From an uncultured Muribaculum sp. (lineage in GTDB: Bacteria; Bacteroidota; Bacteroidia; Bacteroidales; Muribaculaceae), in NCBI RefSeq assembly GCF_910583865.1, contig NZ_CAJTYX010000016.1, positions 1-64,000 on the forward strand: DNA of 64,000 nucleotides, written 5' to 3'. Both the position numbers and the translations under genes were made by a program. The notes under the pieces are model-generated. The model saw only the letters and a list, made by a program, of their open reading frames with translations. It made no database searches and had not been told where the DNA came from. Shown piece after piece: positions 43,915 to 52,980 of the stretch (positions are counted from its first letter, which is position 1; every line of letters starts with the position of its first letter).

Positions 43915-44071
43915 CAAAGATACGAATAAGTCGAGAGCAAAAGCAAATTTTATTTGATTTTGCCGAGCGTGAGTATCTAAGACGTAGTCAAAGATACGGA
44001 TAAGTCGAGAGCAAAAGCAAATTCCATTTGATTTTTACCGAGCGTGAGTATCTACAGCGCAGCCAAGCATA
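43915..44071 (-). promoter_or_regulatory. Tandem 74-bp promoter repeats upstream of the acyltransferase gene
   Basis: On the minus strand, -7 boxes TATCTTTG lie at 43915-43922 and 43989-43996, exactly 74 bp apart. Each has a TTTG -33 box 21 nt before it (43944-43947 and 44018-44021). A decayed third copy (box at 44064-44071) follows after 75 bp. The unit is the same family as that at 61616-61771. The nearest box is 22 bp from the ATG at 43893. Confidence 0.8.
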
Positions 44072-44091
44072 CGGACTAACCGCTTGTTCGC

Positions 44092-44135
44092 AAAAAAGAG
44101 GCTTCCGCCAACCCCGGTAAGGACTGACGGAAGCC
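44092..44135 (-). terminator. Terminator of gap
   Basis: On the minus strand GGCTTCCG pairs with CGGAAGCC across a 20-nt loop, with more pairs just inside, and is followed by TCTTTTTTG. It lies 28 bp after the gap stop codon. Confidence 0.8.
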
Positions 44136-44162
44136 GATGCTTTATAAATGATTGGGGGCTTA

Positions 44163-45173
44163 TTAGCCGTTTACCTTCTTCATGTGGGCAATGAGGTCGA
44201 GCACCTTGTTGGAGTAGCCGATCTCGTTGTCGTACCAGGAGATAACCTTAACGAAGGTCGGGGTCAGCTGGATACCGGCAGCCTTGTCGAAGATAGAAGT
44301 GCGGGTGTCGCCGAGGAAGTCGCTGGAAACGACCGCGTCCTCAGTGTAGCCGAGGATACCCTTCAGCTCGCCTTCGCTGGCTTCCTTCATGGCAGCGCAG
44401 ATTTCGTCGTAGGTAGCGGGCTTCTCAAGGTTGACGGTGAGGTCGACAACGGAAACGTCGAGGGTGGGGACACGCATCGACATGCCGGTGAGCTTGCCGT
44501 TGAGTTCGGGGATAACCTTACCTACAGCCTTTGCAGCTCCGGTGGAAGAGGGGATGATGTTGCCGGAAGCGGCACGGCCACCACGCCAGTCCTTCATGGA
44601 GGGACCGTCTACAGTTTTCTGGGTAGCGGTGGTAGAGTGAACTGTGGTCATGAGGCCTTCCTTTACGCCGAACTTGTCGTGGAGAACCTTGGTGATAGGA
44701 GCGAGACAGTTGGTGGTGCAGGAAGCGTTCGAAACGAACTGTGTGCCCTTGACATACTTGTCGAGGTTGACGCCGCATACGAACATGGGGGTGTCGTCCT
44801 TGGAAGGAGCCGACATAACTACATACTTGGCACCGGCTTCGATGTGGGCCTGAGCTTTCTCCTTGGTAAGGAAAAGACCGGTAGACTCAACAACGTACTC
44901 AGCCTCTACTGCGCCCCAAGCGATTTCTGCGGGGTTCTTGCAGGCGGTAACGCGGATAGCCTTGCCGTTAACGATGAGAAGGCTCTTCTCCATGTCATAG
45001 TCAACTGTACCGTCGAACTTGCCGTGCATGGTGTCATACTTAAGCATGTATGCCATGTAATCAACGGGAAGGAGGTCGTTGATGGCTACAACCTCGATGT
45101 CGTCACGCTTGGTAGAGGCACGGAACACGAAACGTCCGATACGGCCGAAGCCGTTAATACCGATTTTAGTCAT
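44163..45173 (-). CDS. gap: Glyceraldehyde-3-phosphate dehydrogenase, type I
   Basis: The 336-residue enzyme of glycolysis oxidises glyceraldehyde 3-phosphate with NAD. It has the Rossmann start KIGINGFGRIGRFVFRAS, the active-site SNASCTTNCLAP with Cys near residue 153, and the conserved SWYDNEIGYSNKVLD at the C-terminus. Its codons look like those of a highly expressed gene (many AAG, GTT and CTC repeated forms). It has its own promoter (45257) and terminator. Confidence 0.98.
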   Translation of the reverse strand: MTKIGINGFGRIGRFVFRASTKRDDIEVVAINDLLPVDYMAYMLKYDTMHGKFDGTVDYDMEKSLLIVNGKAIRVTACKNPAEIAWGAVEAEYVVESTGLFLTKEKAQAHIEAGAKYVVMSAPSKDDTPMFVCGVNLDKYVKGTQFVSNASCTTNCLAPITKVLHDKFGVKEGLMTTVHSTTATQKTVDGPSMKDWRGGRAASGNIIPSSTGAAKAVGKVIPELNGKLTGMSMRVPTLDVSVVDLTVNLEKPATYDEICAAMKEASEGELKGILGYTEDAVVSSDFLGDTRTSIFDKAAGIQLTPTFVKVISWYDNEIGYSNKVLDLIAHMKKVNG

Positions 45174-45256
45174 AGTAATTCAATAAATTATTGGGTTATG
45201 TTCTTGTTGTATCTGCCTTTGCAAAAGAAGCGGAGCTTTCCACCTCTTTCACACCG

Positions 45257-45264
45257 CAAAAGTA
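45257..45264 (-). promoter_or_regulatory. -7 box for gap
   Basis: The minus strand reads TACTTTTG, matching TAnnTTTG, about 84 bp before the ATG. The leader of about 75 nt is AT-rich. Confidence 0.55.
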
Positions 45265-45390
45265 ATAAATATTTTTCATTCACAACAATCTATATTTCCA
45301 AAATAAAAGAAAAATTTCCTTAATCATCGGCCTTCTGTCGGCCGCATGACATTTTTTGAACCTTGGGGACGATTATTCCGTTAATTTTCG

Positions 45391-45398
45391 TAGTTTTG
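45391..45398 (+). promoter_or_regulatory. -7 box for mscL
   Basis: TAGTTTTG matches TAnnTTTG, 29 bp before the ATG at 45428, and excludes a longer in-frame start at 45356. Confidence 0.55.
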
Positions 45399-45427
45399 CA
45401 CTAATTTTTCATCCTTACAAAATCAAT

Positions 45428-45883
45428 ATGGGAAAGTTTCTCACAGAATTCAAGGAGTTTGCCATGAAAGGCAATGTCATTGACATGGCTGTCGGCGTGA
45501 TCGTCGGCGGCGCTTTCGGCAAGATCGTGACCTCGCTCGTCAATGACGTGATAATGCCGCTCGTAGGTATAGCCACAGGCGGAGTCAATTTCAAGGACCA
45601 CAAGATACTGCTGAAAGCAGCTGAGACGGCAGCCGACGGCACGGTAATCAATCCCGAAGTGGTGCTGACATGGGGTGTATTCGTGCAGTCGATAGTCGAC
45701 TTCCTCATCATAGCGTTCTGCATCTTCATGGCCATACGCTGGATGAACAAGCTCAAGAACGCCACCAAGAAGGCCGAAGAAGCAGCTCCCGAACCAGCTC
45801 CGGCACCGGAACCGACCAAGGAAGAGCAGCTTCTCACTGAAATCCGCGACCTCCTCAAGGCGCATGAAGGCGGCAAGAAATGA
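45428..45883 (+). CDS. mscL: Large-conductance mechanosensitive channel MscL
   Basis: The 151-residue protein has the MscL layout: short N-terminal helix (FLTEFKEFAMKGNVIDMAV), pore helix 1 with VGVIVGGAFGKIVTSLVNDVIMPL near residue 19-42, a periplasmic loop, helix 2 near 75-97 and a cytoplasmic C-terminal helix. It opens under membrane tension to release solutes. A Pro/Ala/Glu-rich linker (APEPAPAPEPTKEEQ) sits before the last helix. The carboxynorspermidine synthase-type gene follows after 26 bp. Confidence 0.96.
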   Translation: MGKFLTEFKEFAMKGNVIDMAVGVIVGGAFGKIVTSLVNDVIMPLVGIATGGVNFKDHKILLKAAETAADGTVINPEVVLTWGVFVQSIVDFLIIAFCIFMAIRWMNKLKNATKKAEEAAPEPAPAPEPTKEEQLLTEIRDLLKAHEGGKK

Positions 45884-45909
45884 AAATCCAACAAAATTAG
45901 ATACACCTG

Positions 45910-47118
45910 ATGTCAAAAGTCGTAATCATCGGCTGCGGTGGCGTAGGCACCGTCGTAGCCTACAAATGCGCACAGAATCCCGACGTATTCACTGAAATCG
46001 TGCTCGCATCGCGCACAAAGAGCAAGTGTGACGCCCTCGCTGCAAAGATCGGCGCGCCAAATATCACAACCGACCGTGTGGATGCCGACGACGTGGACGA
46101 TATCGTGGCCCTCTTCGAGCGCCACAAGCCGCGCCTGGTCATCAACGTTGCGCTCCCCTATCAGGATCTCGCCATCATGGAGGCATGTCTGAAATGTGGA
46201 GTAAACTACCTCGACACGGCCAACTACGAGCCTAAGGACGTAGCCCACTTCGAATACTCATGGCAGTGGGCCTACCGCGAGCGCTTCGAGAAAGCCGGAC
46301 TGACGGCAATACTCGGCTGCGGATTTGATCCGGGAGTGTCGGGAGTGTTCACGGCCTATGCCGCAAAGCACTATTTCTCCGAGATGGAATATCTCGACAT
46401 CGTCGACTGCAACGCCGGCGACCACGGAAAGGCTTTCGCCACCAACTTCAACCCTGAAATCAACATACGCGAAATCACGCAGAACGGCCGCTACTATCAG
46501 GAAGGCGAATGGAAGGTGACCAAACCGCTTGAGATCCACGCGCCGCTCACCTACCCCAACATCGGCCCGCGCGACTCCTACCTGCTCTACCACGAGGAGC
46601 TTGAAAGCCTTGTGGCCAATTTCCCCACCATCAAGCGCGCACGCTTCTGGATGACGTTCGGGCAGGAATACCTGACCCATCTGCGCGTAATCCAGAACAT
46701 AGGCATGGCGCGCATCGACGAAGTGGACTACAACGGCACCAAGATCATCCCGCTCCAGTTCCTGAAAGCAGTCCTCCCCAATCCCCAGGACCTCGGCGAG
46801 AACTACCACGGCGAGACCTCCATCGGCTGCCGCATAGCCGGCAAGGACAAGAATGGCAAGCCGCTGACATATTACATATACAACAACTGCAGCCACGAAG
46901 CTGCCTACCGCGAGACCGGCATGCAGGCCGTGAGCTACACAACCGGTGTTCCCGCCATGGCCGGCGCCATGATGTTCCTCACCGGACAATGGGACATGCC
47001 TGGCGTGCACAATGTCGAGGAGTTCGATCCCGATCCCTTCCTCGCCGTCATCGCCGCCCAGGGACTCCCCTGGCACGAAGTCCTCAACGGCGACCTCGAG
47101 GTCGACAAAATCGACTGA
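45910..47118 (+). CDS. Carboxynorspermidine synthase (saccharopine dehydrogenase family)
   Basis: The 402-residue protein is of the saccharopine dehydrogenase-like family. It has the NAD(P)-binding start KVVIIGCGGVGTVVAYKC, the segment NYLDTANYEPKDVAH, and GCGFDPGVSGVFTAYAAKHYF near residue 137, which is characteristic of carboxynorspermidine/carboxyspermidine dehydrogenases. These enzymes condense aspartate semialdehyde with a diamine in the alternative polyamine pathway. The partner decarboxylase NspC is not in the window. A 15-bp-stem terminator follows. Confidence 0.88.
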   Translation: MSKVVIIGCGGVGTVVAYKCAQNPDVFTEIVLASRTKSKCDALAAKIGAPNITTDRVDADDVDDIVALFERHKPRLVINVALPYQDLAIMEACLKCGVNYLDTANYEPKDVAHFEYSWQWAYRERFEKAGLTAILGCGFDPGVSGVFTAYAAKHYFSEMEYLDIVDCNAGDHGKAFATNFNPEINIREITQNGRYYQEGEWKVTKPLEIHAPLTYPNIGPRDSYLLYHEELESLVANFPTIKRARFWMTFGQEYLTHLRVIQNIGMARIDEVDYNGTKIIPLQFLKAVLPNPQDLGENYHGETSIGCRIAGKDKNGKPLTYYIYNNCSHEAAYRETGMQAVSYTTGVPAMAGAMMFLTGQWDMPGVHNVEEFDPDPFLAVIAAQGLPWHEVLNGDLEVDKID

Positions 47119-47147
47119 CCTGCGGCACCATCCGAATCAATTTTTAT

Positions 47148-47192
47148 CATGAAGAGGATGGAAATAATCCATCCTCTTCATGTATTTTAATT
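47148..47192 (+). terminator. Terminator after the carboxynorspermidine synthase gene
   Basis: A perfect 15-bp stem (CATGAAGAGGATGGA with its complement, AATAA loop, 47148-47182) followed by TATTTTAATT. It separates the polyamine gene from the exopolysaccharide cluster. Confidence 0.8.
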
Positions 47193-47227
47193 CACATATC
47201 GGTTCTCCTCGTCCTAAAGCATAGAGT

Positions 47228-48199
47228 ATGGAGTATTTCCTAATAGATACCCCGGGAGACACATATTATCCCCGCCCCAAAGGCAGTATTCTGCTCAACT
47301 CGCCGACCTCATCGAGAAAACCGATCACTTGGCTGGCGGGTGCATGGCATGCTGTCAACAGAACAAAGAAATCTGATCTATTGATCTGCTATCTCGACAT
47401 ACAAGGAATACTATGCTGGTGGCTTTCGCACCTTACCTTACGCAAACGCAAAATTGTAGCCATAAACCTGCTCCTCAAGGACAAGCCTACCATAAAAAAC
47501 AGAATCGCCACATGGATATACCGGCGCGCACTGTCATCACCGGATTTTCATGCGACCGTTACCTCAAAAGAGTATGGAACCTGGCTCAACAAAAAATTCA
47601 AGCGAGATTTCAACTACTACCATCTACCGGACCTATATGTTTATGAAAACTTATCCGAGGCATGCGCCGCATACGGCACTTCGCCGAATACGGTGTTTTG
47701 CGGAGGACGCAATGGCCGCGACTGGCATACAATGCTCGAAATAGCACGCAATATGCCTGACACGACCTTTACAATCGTGTTTCCGGATCATATCTTGAAT
47801 TCGCTGAACCAGCGAATTCCTCAGAATGTACGTGCTCTGCACGACATACCATATGAAAGTTTTATCCAAGAGATGGCTGCGGCCCGCATAGTCTGCCTGC
47901 CTCTCGACACGGAGGCTCCGGCAGGACTGATTGTGATATTCCAGGCCGCAGCCTTGGGAAAACCGGTAATAACGTCCGATACAGTGACAACAAGAGCTTA
48001 TATAACTCCCGATATGACAAATGCCACATTGGTTGACGGAACCAACCCCACCAAATGGATCTCGTCAATACAAGAGATGATGGCGCGAGTTCCATCGGAA
48101 ATCAACAAGGTTCCACTAGGCGAATCCCTCAAGCCACATTGCGATAAAGAAGCCTACCTACACCACCTCAAAAAACTCGTATCATTATATAAGCCTTAA
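47228..48199 (+). CDS. Glycosyltransferase (GT4-like) of the exopolysaccharide cluster
   Basis: The 323-residue protein has a GT-B type look: an N-terminal half with WLAGAWHAVNRTKKSDLLICYLD and a C-terminal half with TVFCGGRNGRDWHTMLEIA, YESFIQEMAAARIVCLPLDTEAPAGLIVIFQAAALGKPVITSD (residues about 215-258). The last region is the nucleotide-sugar binding part, although the E-x7-E motif is altered to EAPAGLIVIFQ. It is the first gene of the cluster, lies 29 bp after its ATG-distal terminator, and is AT-richer than the upstream gene. Donor and acceptor sugars are unknown. Confidence 0.75.
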   Translation: MEYFLIDTPGDTYYPRPKGSILLNSPTSSRKPITWLAGAWHAVNRTKKSDLLICYLDIQGILCWWLSHLTLRKRKIVAINLLLKDKPTIKNRIATWIYRRALSSPDFHATVTSKEYGTWLNKKFKRDFNYYHLPDLYVYENLSEACAAYGTSPNTVFCGGRNGRDWHTMLEIARNMPDTTFTIVFPDHILNSLNQRIPQNVRALHDIPYESFIQEMAAARIVCLPLDTEAPAGLIVIFQAAALGKPVITSDTVTTRAYITPDMTNATLVDGTNPTKWISSIQEMMARVPSEINKVPLGESLKPHCDKEAYLHHLKKLVSLYKP

Positions 48200-48253
48200 A
48201 TCCAATCCATTAACCACTGTAACAGTCAATCAAGCAGCGCAAGCAAAAACCGC

Positions 48254-49702
48254 ATGGCCACACTCAAAAGGAATTTTTTTTACAGTTTTTTTCTTACCAC
48301 GTCCAACTATCTTATGTCGTTGGTCGTTTTTCCTTATGTGTCACGCGTACTTGGGCCTGAAAGTCTCGGATTAGTAAGTTTTGTCAACGGTACGGTCGGA
48401 TGTTTCACCCTTCTTGCCACCATGGGGATAAATTCATTAGGAATCAGGGAAGTTGCCCGGTGGCGTCATAATCACACCAAACTATCAGAAATCTACAGCA
48501 GCCTGCTTGCCCTATCAATTATTTCTACAATCATAGGAGTAGCCGGATTTATTACGACATGCATACTTATACCAAATCTAAGGGAGCACCGAATGCTTGT
48601 CGCATTCGGAGTGCCATGCATAATATTCCAGGTACTTGTAATCGAATGGTTCTATAAAGGCATCGAGGATTTCCGTTATATAACCATAAGAGGAGTCATA
48701 GTCAAGACATGCTACATCGTGGCAGTATTCCTTTTCATAAAAAATCCAAATGACTATGTAATATATTTCATCCTGATAACGGCCACATTTGCCATCAATG
48801 CCATAATCAACCTGATTCATACCAGAAAATTCGCAAGATTCAGCTTCCATACAATATCCATAAGACAATGGATACGGCCGTTCCTCTATCTTGGAAGCTA
48901 TACTATTCTTGGAGCTTTGTACACAACATTCAACCTATTATTTCTCGGAATTGTAACAAATGATACCCAAGTAGGATATTATGCGGTATCAGTAAAGGTC
49001 TTTACCATTATACTTGGCACATTTACGGCCCTCACATCCGTCCTGATGCCGCGGATGAGTGCTATGCTTGCAAACAAGCAGGAACAGGAATTCATACATC
49101 ATGTAAAACGCACTATAAGCACATTCACAGTATTGGCAATACCTCTGACCATTCTGGGTATCACATACTCGCCGATAATAGTGACCTTGATCGCCGGGGA
49201 CGCCTATGCTCCGGCAATATTACCGATGCAAATACTCATGCCGTTGATATTCCTTATCGGATATGAGCAGATTCTTGTAGTACAGATCCTTACCCCTCTC
49301 AACCGCGACCGACTAATTTTACGCAACAGCCTCCTTACAGCCGTGCTGGCTATCGTGCTAAATTTCTGTATCGTAAAGGTCCTTGGCGCAACCGGATCCG
49401 CAATAATATGGACATCATGCGAATTATTCCTTGTAATATTGTCACAGATATATACATCTCGACTTACCGGAATATCCTTCCCCTGGAAAGAGGCACTCTC
49501 CATCCTAACCGTGTGCCTGCCAGGCATTACAGCCATCATCATAATCAATCAGATTACGGAAAACATATGGCTACAAGCCATCCTCGGCACAATATTCTTT
49601 TTGAGCATATATTTGTCCATACAGCTTTTCATAACCAAGAATGAGGCCTGCAAGCAACTTGTCGCTGCATTATCAAAAAAACAATCAGGGAAAAACCAAT
49701 AA
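48254..49702 (+). CDS. Polysaccharide flippase (Wzx-like, MATE/MVF superfamily)
   Basis: The 482-residue protein has about 12-14 membrane helices and the Wzx N-terminus with YLMSLVVFPYVSRVLGPESLGLVSFVNG near residue 18. It should move lipid-linked repeat units across the inner membrane. There is no charged catalytic motif, as usual for this group. It comes 54 bp after the glycosyltransferase and before the export lipoprotein. Base composition is clearly AT-rich compared with genes outside the cluster. Confidence 0.88.
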   Translation: MATLKRNFFYSFFLTTSNYLMSLVVFPYVSRVLGPESLGLVSFVNGTVGCFTLLATMGINSLGIREVARWRHNHTKLSEIYSSLLALSIISTIIGVAGFITTCILIPNLREHRMLVAFGVPCIIFQVLVIEWFYKGIEDFRYITIRGVIVKTCYIVAVFLFIKNPNDYVIYFILITATFAINAIINLIHTRKFARFSFHTISIRQWIRPFLYLGSYTILGALYTTFNLLFLGIVTNDTQVGYYAVSVKVFTIILGTFTALTSVLMPRMSAMLANKQEQEFIHHVKRTISTFTVLAIPLTILGITYSPIIVTLIAGDAYAPAILPMQILMPLIFLIGYEQILVVQILTPLNRDRLILRNSLLTAVLAIVLNFCIVKVLGATGSAIIWTSCELFLVILSQIYTSRLTGISFPWKEALSILTVCLPGITAIIIINQITENIWLQAILGTIFFLSIYLSIQLFITKNEACKQLVAALSKKQSGKNQ

Positions 49703-49790
49703 TCAGCCAATTCAAGCTCCAACTCCACGATTCCAACAATAAATCGTATATCGCCTCGTTTGTATAGTATTAGTACAACATAATTTATAT

Positions 49791-50633
49791 ATGGTCAGAA
49801 AACTGTTTCCTCTAATCCTCATCGGTCTGCTCACCACGGCATGCCACACGCAAAAAGACTTAGGATACTTTGACAATATCCAGGACTCATCAGCAGGCAC
49901 GATTGCTGTGGCCGACTATGGAATAAAAATTGTTCCGGAAGATGAACTGCTCATAACGGTAACATCTGAAATACAAGAGGCTACTAAACAGTTTAACCAG
50001 AACATGTTCAATCCCATTTCCAGAAACGACCTACAGGAAATGGCTGGAACCACTCAATCCATCGCTTCCAAAGCTAACACATCGGGGTCGAGCCGCCTGC
50101 CGACCTATATGGTAAATCGTGAAGGGAACATAGATTTTCCGATATTGGGAACTATACATGTGGAAGGAATGACCACCGCTGAACTAGCTGCCTTTATACG
50201 GGAACGTGTGAGTCGCACGGTAAAAGATCCGCAAGTAAAGGTAACTCTCCTCAACTTCAAAGTCAATGTGCTTGGAGAAGTGCAATCCCCCCATACAATA
50301 AACGTCACCACGGAAAAATTCTCCATAATAGATGCGCTTGCAGCGTGTGGAGATTTGACCGAATATGGAAAACGCGACAACATAATCATCATACGCGAGC
50401 AAAATGACGGTACACGCTCCTACCAGCGTGTCAACCTACATGACACAAATCTGTTTTCATCTCCATATTTCTATCTGAAGCAGAATGATATAGTTTACGT
50501 TGAGCCCAACAATATTAAACAAGACAACTCAAAGTACAACCAGAATAACGGGTATAAGCTATCGGTAACATCAACGATTGTAAGCATGGCATCCGTTATC
50601 GCCTCTCTCATAATAGCCCTGACCATAAAATAA
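49791..50633 (+). CDS. Polysaccharide export outer-membrane lipoprotein (Wza-like)
   Basis: The 280-residue lipoprotein (lipobox LLTTAC near residue 18) has a poly-export domain (IVPEDELLITVTS, GNIDFPILGTIHVEGMTTAELA) and one SLBB domain (KVNVLGEVQSPHTINV). A C-terminal hydrophobic helix (IVSMASVIASLIIALTI) probably crosses the outer membrane. It should form the exit channel for the cluster's polymer with the chain-length protein at 52977. It is shorter than E. coli Wza (379), as usual in Bacteroidetes. Confidence 0.9.
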   Translation: MVRKLFPLILIGLLTTACHTQKDLGYFDNIQDSSAGTIAVADYGIKIVPEDELLITVTSEIQEATKQFNQNMFNPISRNDLQEMAGTTQSIASKANTSGSSRLPTYMVNREGNIDFPILGTIHVEGMTTAELAAFIRERVSRTVKDPQVKVTLLNFKVNVLGEVQSPHTINVTTEKFSIIDALAACGDLTEYGKRDNIIIIREQNDGTRSYQRVNLHDTNLFSSPYFYLKQNDIVYVEPNNIKQDNSKYNQNNGYKLSVTSTIVSMASVIASLIIALTIK

Positions 50634-50653
50634 ACACCTCGGTTACTCTCGGG

Positions 50654-51706
50654 ATGAAGGCAAATAAAACGCGGATACTTTACCTTGATATCGCCAAGAT
50701 TATCGGTATTTTGCTGGTGATTTTCGGACATACTAATTTTATAAATCCTGTTCCGGAAATCCAATCGGTAAAATACATCATATACACTTTCCACATGCCG
50801 CTATTTTTGTTTATAAGCGGACTGGTGTATGCGACCTATGTGAAGGATACCCCCTATCTAAGTTTTGTAAAGCATAAGACTTTGCGTCTGATGGTGCCGT
50901 ATCTTGTCGTCTCGATAATACTAATAACGGTAAAACTTCTGACCCCGGCCAACACTATGACAGTGAATCCCGTGACAACCTATTCATATCTCCACATATT
51001 TTATAAGGCCGAGGCCGGATATTTCTTATGGTTCTTATGGGTGCTTTGGATCATGTTCCTCATAATACCGTTTTTCCGGACAAAGCGCGCAAGAATATAT
51101 CTTTTATTGTTCTTTGCAGGTCTGGCAATACTTCCGGTAGACTTTCCGACTATAATATGTCTTGATTCCCTGAAGAGGTACGGGCTATATTTTGTATTAG
51201 GATGTATTGCAATCGACCAAACTAAAGTATTTGAATACTTGATGTCAAAAAGGTTATTGACCTCAGCAATATTTTTAATAAGCATCTCCGCATACATTAT
51301 GTTTCCGGATACTATCATGAATGGAATAGCACAATGTGTGCTGCCATTTGCCGGAACACTGCTCATATTGCAAGTGTCGCGAGCCGTATCTGCACCAATT
51401 CAATCCTCGGTGCCGACATTCGTGGTTCTTGCCTCATCATCCATGTTTTTCATATATCTTTTCCACACCATATTCATGGGAGTCGCATACTATCTGCTTT
51501 ATAAAAGCGGGATAGCAACGACAGAAAGCACCTTACTAAGCATCTTCTGCAATGTCGCCATAATATGCACGGGATTCCTGTGCCCATTGGCCTTGTATCA
51601 TATCCTTGAAAAACATCCTACACCGATAAACCGATTGCTCGCCGTCCCATACCGCAAAGAACCCTTGACCAGAACAATAGATTCTTCCACGACAAGATTT
51701 CAATGA
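50654..51706 (+). CDS. Acyltransferase family 3 membrane protein of the exopolysaccharide cluster
   Basis: The 350-residue protein has the family helix ILLVIFGHTNFI and the TFHMPLFLFISGLVYATY segment near residue 52, then about ten membrane helices. It likely acetylates a sugar of the polymer. The layout matches the acyltransferase at 42889, with alignable first 60 residues, but the rest is divergent and the gene is AT-rich. Its stop overlaps the start of the next gene (ATGA). Confidence 0.86.
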   Translation: MKANKTRILYLDIAKIIGILLVIFGHTNFINPVPEIQSVKYIIYTFHMPLFLFISGLVYATYVKDTPYLSFVKHKTLRLMVPYLVVSIILITVKLLTPANTMTVNPVTTYSYLHIFYKAEAGYFLWFLWVLWIMFLIIPFFRTKRARIYLLLFFAGLAILPVDFPTIICLDSLKRYGLYFVLGCIAIDQTKVFEYLMSKRLLTSAIFLISISAYIMFPDTIMNGIAQCVLPFAGTLLILQVSRAVSAPIQSSVPTFVVLASSSMFFIYLFHTIFMGVAYYLLYKSGIATTESTLLSIFCNVAIICTGFLCPLALYHILEKHPTPINRLLAVPYRKEPLTRTIDSSTTRFQ

Positions 51707-52980
51707 TTAGACTATCCGACATATACAACTTTCTCATTACTGTACTCCTTCTATTGCTCCCAATAGGTGCGATGCCGGGGACAGGGTACATTGACGAAGT
51801 TATGTTCGTGTCGTTTTTGGCCATCACATTTGGAGATTGCCTCATAAATAATGCATGGAAACGGTACAAACTTCTGTGGTGCATCATGGGAATCATGGGG
51901 TTCTATCTGGCCTATACGCTATTATTTCGTAATTTCAATATAACCAAAGTTGTTCTGCTGGATGCGTTCATAGAGGCAAAACCATTTGTCGCATTTGCGG
52001 TAATACTTAATTGCGGTTTATCGTTGGACAATCTCAATCGCAATCTGCTTAAACATTTGTCCGCATTAATCGCTACCATATCAAGCATCGAAATGCTCGC
52101 AGGTTATCGCGTCCAGACTACGATTTCCGGACATCCTGCATTTGCAGGTATGTCTCTATTCTTAGCTGTGATACTGTATCTCGCATTAGCGATAGATGCT
52201 CAAGGCAAAATTTCAAGAAAGGATCTCGCATTTTCCGTCATATGGTTATGCTGCGGGCTGGCATGCGGCCGGTCTAAATATTACGGAGAATTCATTCTGA
52301 CAATATTCTTTATCTTTCTATATAGGCCGGGTATGCTGAAGATGGTAAAGCCCGGATATGTAGCTACATTAATCTTGCTGTCAGTAATACTTATCGCGGC
52401 CATATGGCATAAATTCTCATACTACTTCATCCTGGGAAATTCCGACACGTTTGATCCCAATATGGCCGCATCATTTGCACGACCCGCATTATATTTTACC
52501 GGATTTTTAATACTCTTAGATTATTTCCCATTCGGGAGCGGACTGGCATCCTTTGCCACCTACGCCTCTGATGTGCACTATTCCACACTTTATTACGAGT
52601 ACAATCTGGACAAGGTATGGGGCCTTTCCCCGACATATTCAGAATTCATCTGTGATGCATATTATCCATCGCTTGCCCAATTCGGAGTAGTGGGTCTCAT
52701 ACTGTTCATCTGTTTCTGGAGGTACATCTACAATATCACACTTAGATTTATCCATATTAATGCTGCACTCTACCGCAATTATTTCGTAATCGGCACGTTG
52801 TTGATATGTTTCGTTCTTATAGAGTGCACGACAGGCACCGGATTTTCTACGGCGCCAGGATTCATGGCCATGATAATTCTCGGACTTATTTGCCGCAAAG
52901 CAATAGATGTGTCCACTCAGGCGACGGACAATACTATACCTCTTGAGAAAAATGAAAAAACAAAAAGAATCACTATATGA
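51703..52980 (+). CDS. O-antigen/exopolysaccharide polymerase-like membrane protein (Wzy)
   Basis: The 425-residue protein has about ten to twelve hydrophobic helices and a large loop near residues 260-330 (HYSTLYYEYNLDKVWGLSPTYSEFICDAYYPSLAQFG) typical of Wzy/ligase proteins. Sequence conservation in this group is low, so the assignment rests on topology and on position between acyltransferase and chain-length genes. It overlaps both neighbours by four bases, so the three are translationally coupled. Confidence 0.78.
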   Translation: MIRLSDIYNFLITVLLLLLPIGAMPGTGYIDEVMFVSFLAITFGDCLINNAWKRYKLLWCIMGIMGFYLAYTLLFRNFNITKVVLLDAFIEAKPFVAFAVILNCGLSLDNLNRNLLKHLSALIATISSIEMLAGYRVQTTISGHPAFAGMSLFLAVILYLALAIDAQGKISRKDLAFSVIWLCCGLACGRSKYYGEFILTIFFIFLYRPGMLKMVKPGYVATLILLSVILIAAIWHKFSYYFILGNSDTFDPNMAASFARPALYFTGFLILLDYFPFGSGLASFATYASDVHYSTLYYEYNLDKVWGLSPTYSEFICDAYYPSLAQFGVVGLILFICFWRYIYNITLRFIHINAALYRNYFVIGTLLICFVLIECTTGTGFSTAPGFMAMIILGLICRKAIDVSTQATDNTIPLEKNEKTKRITI

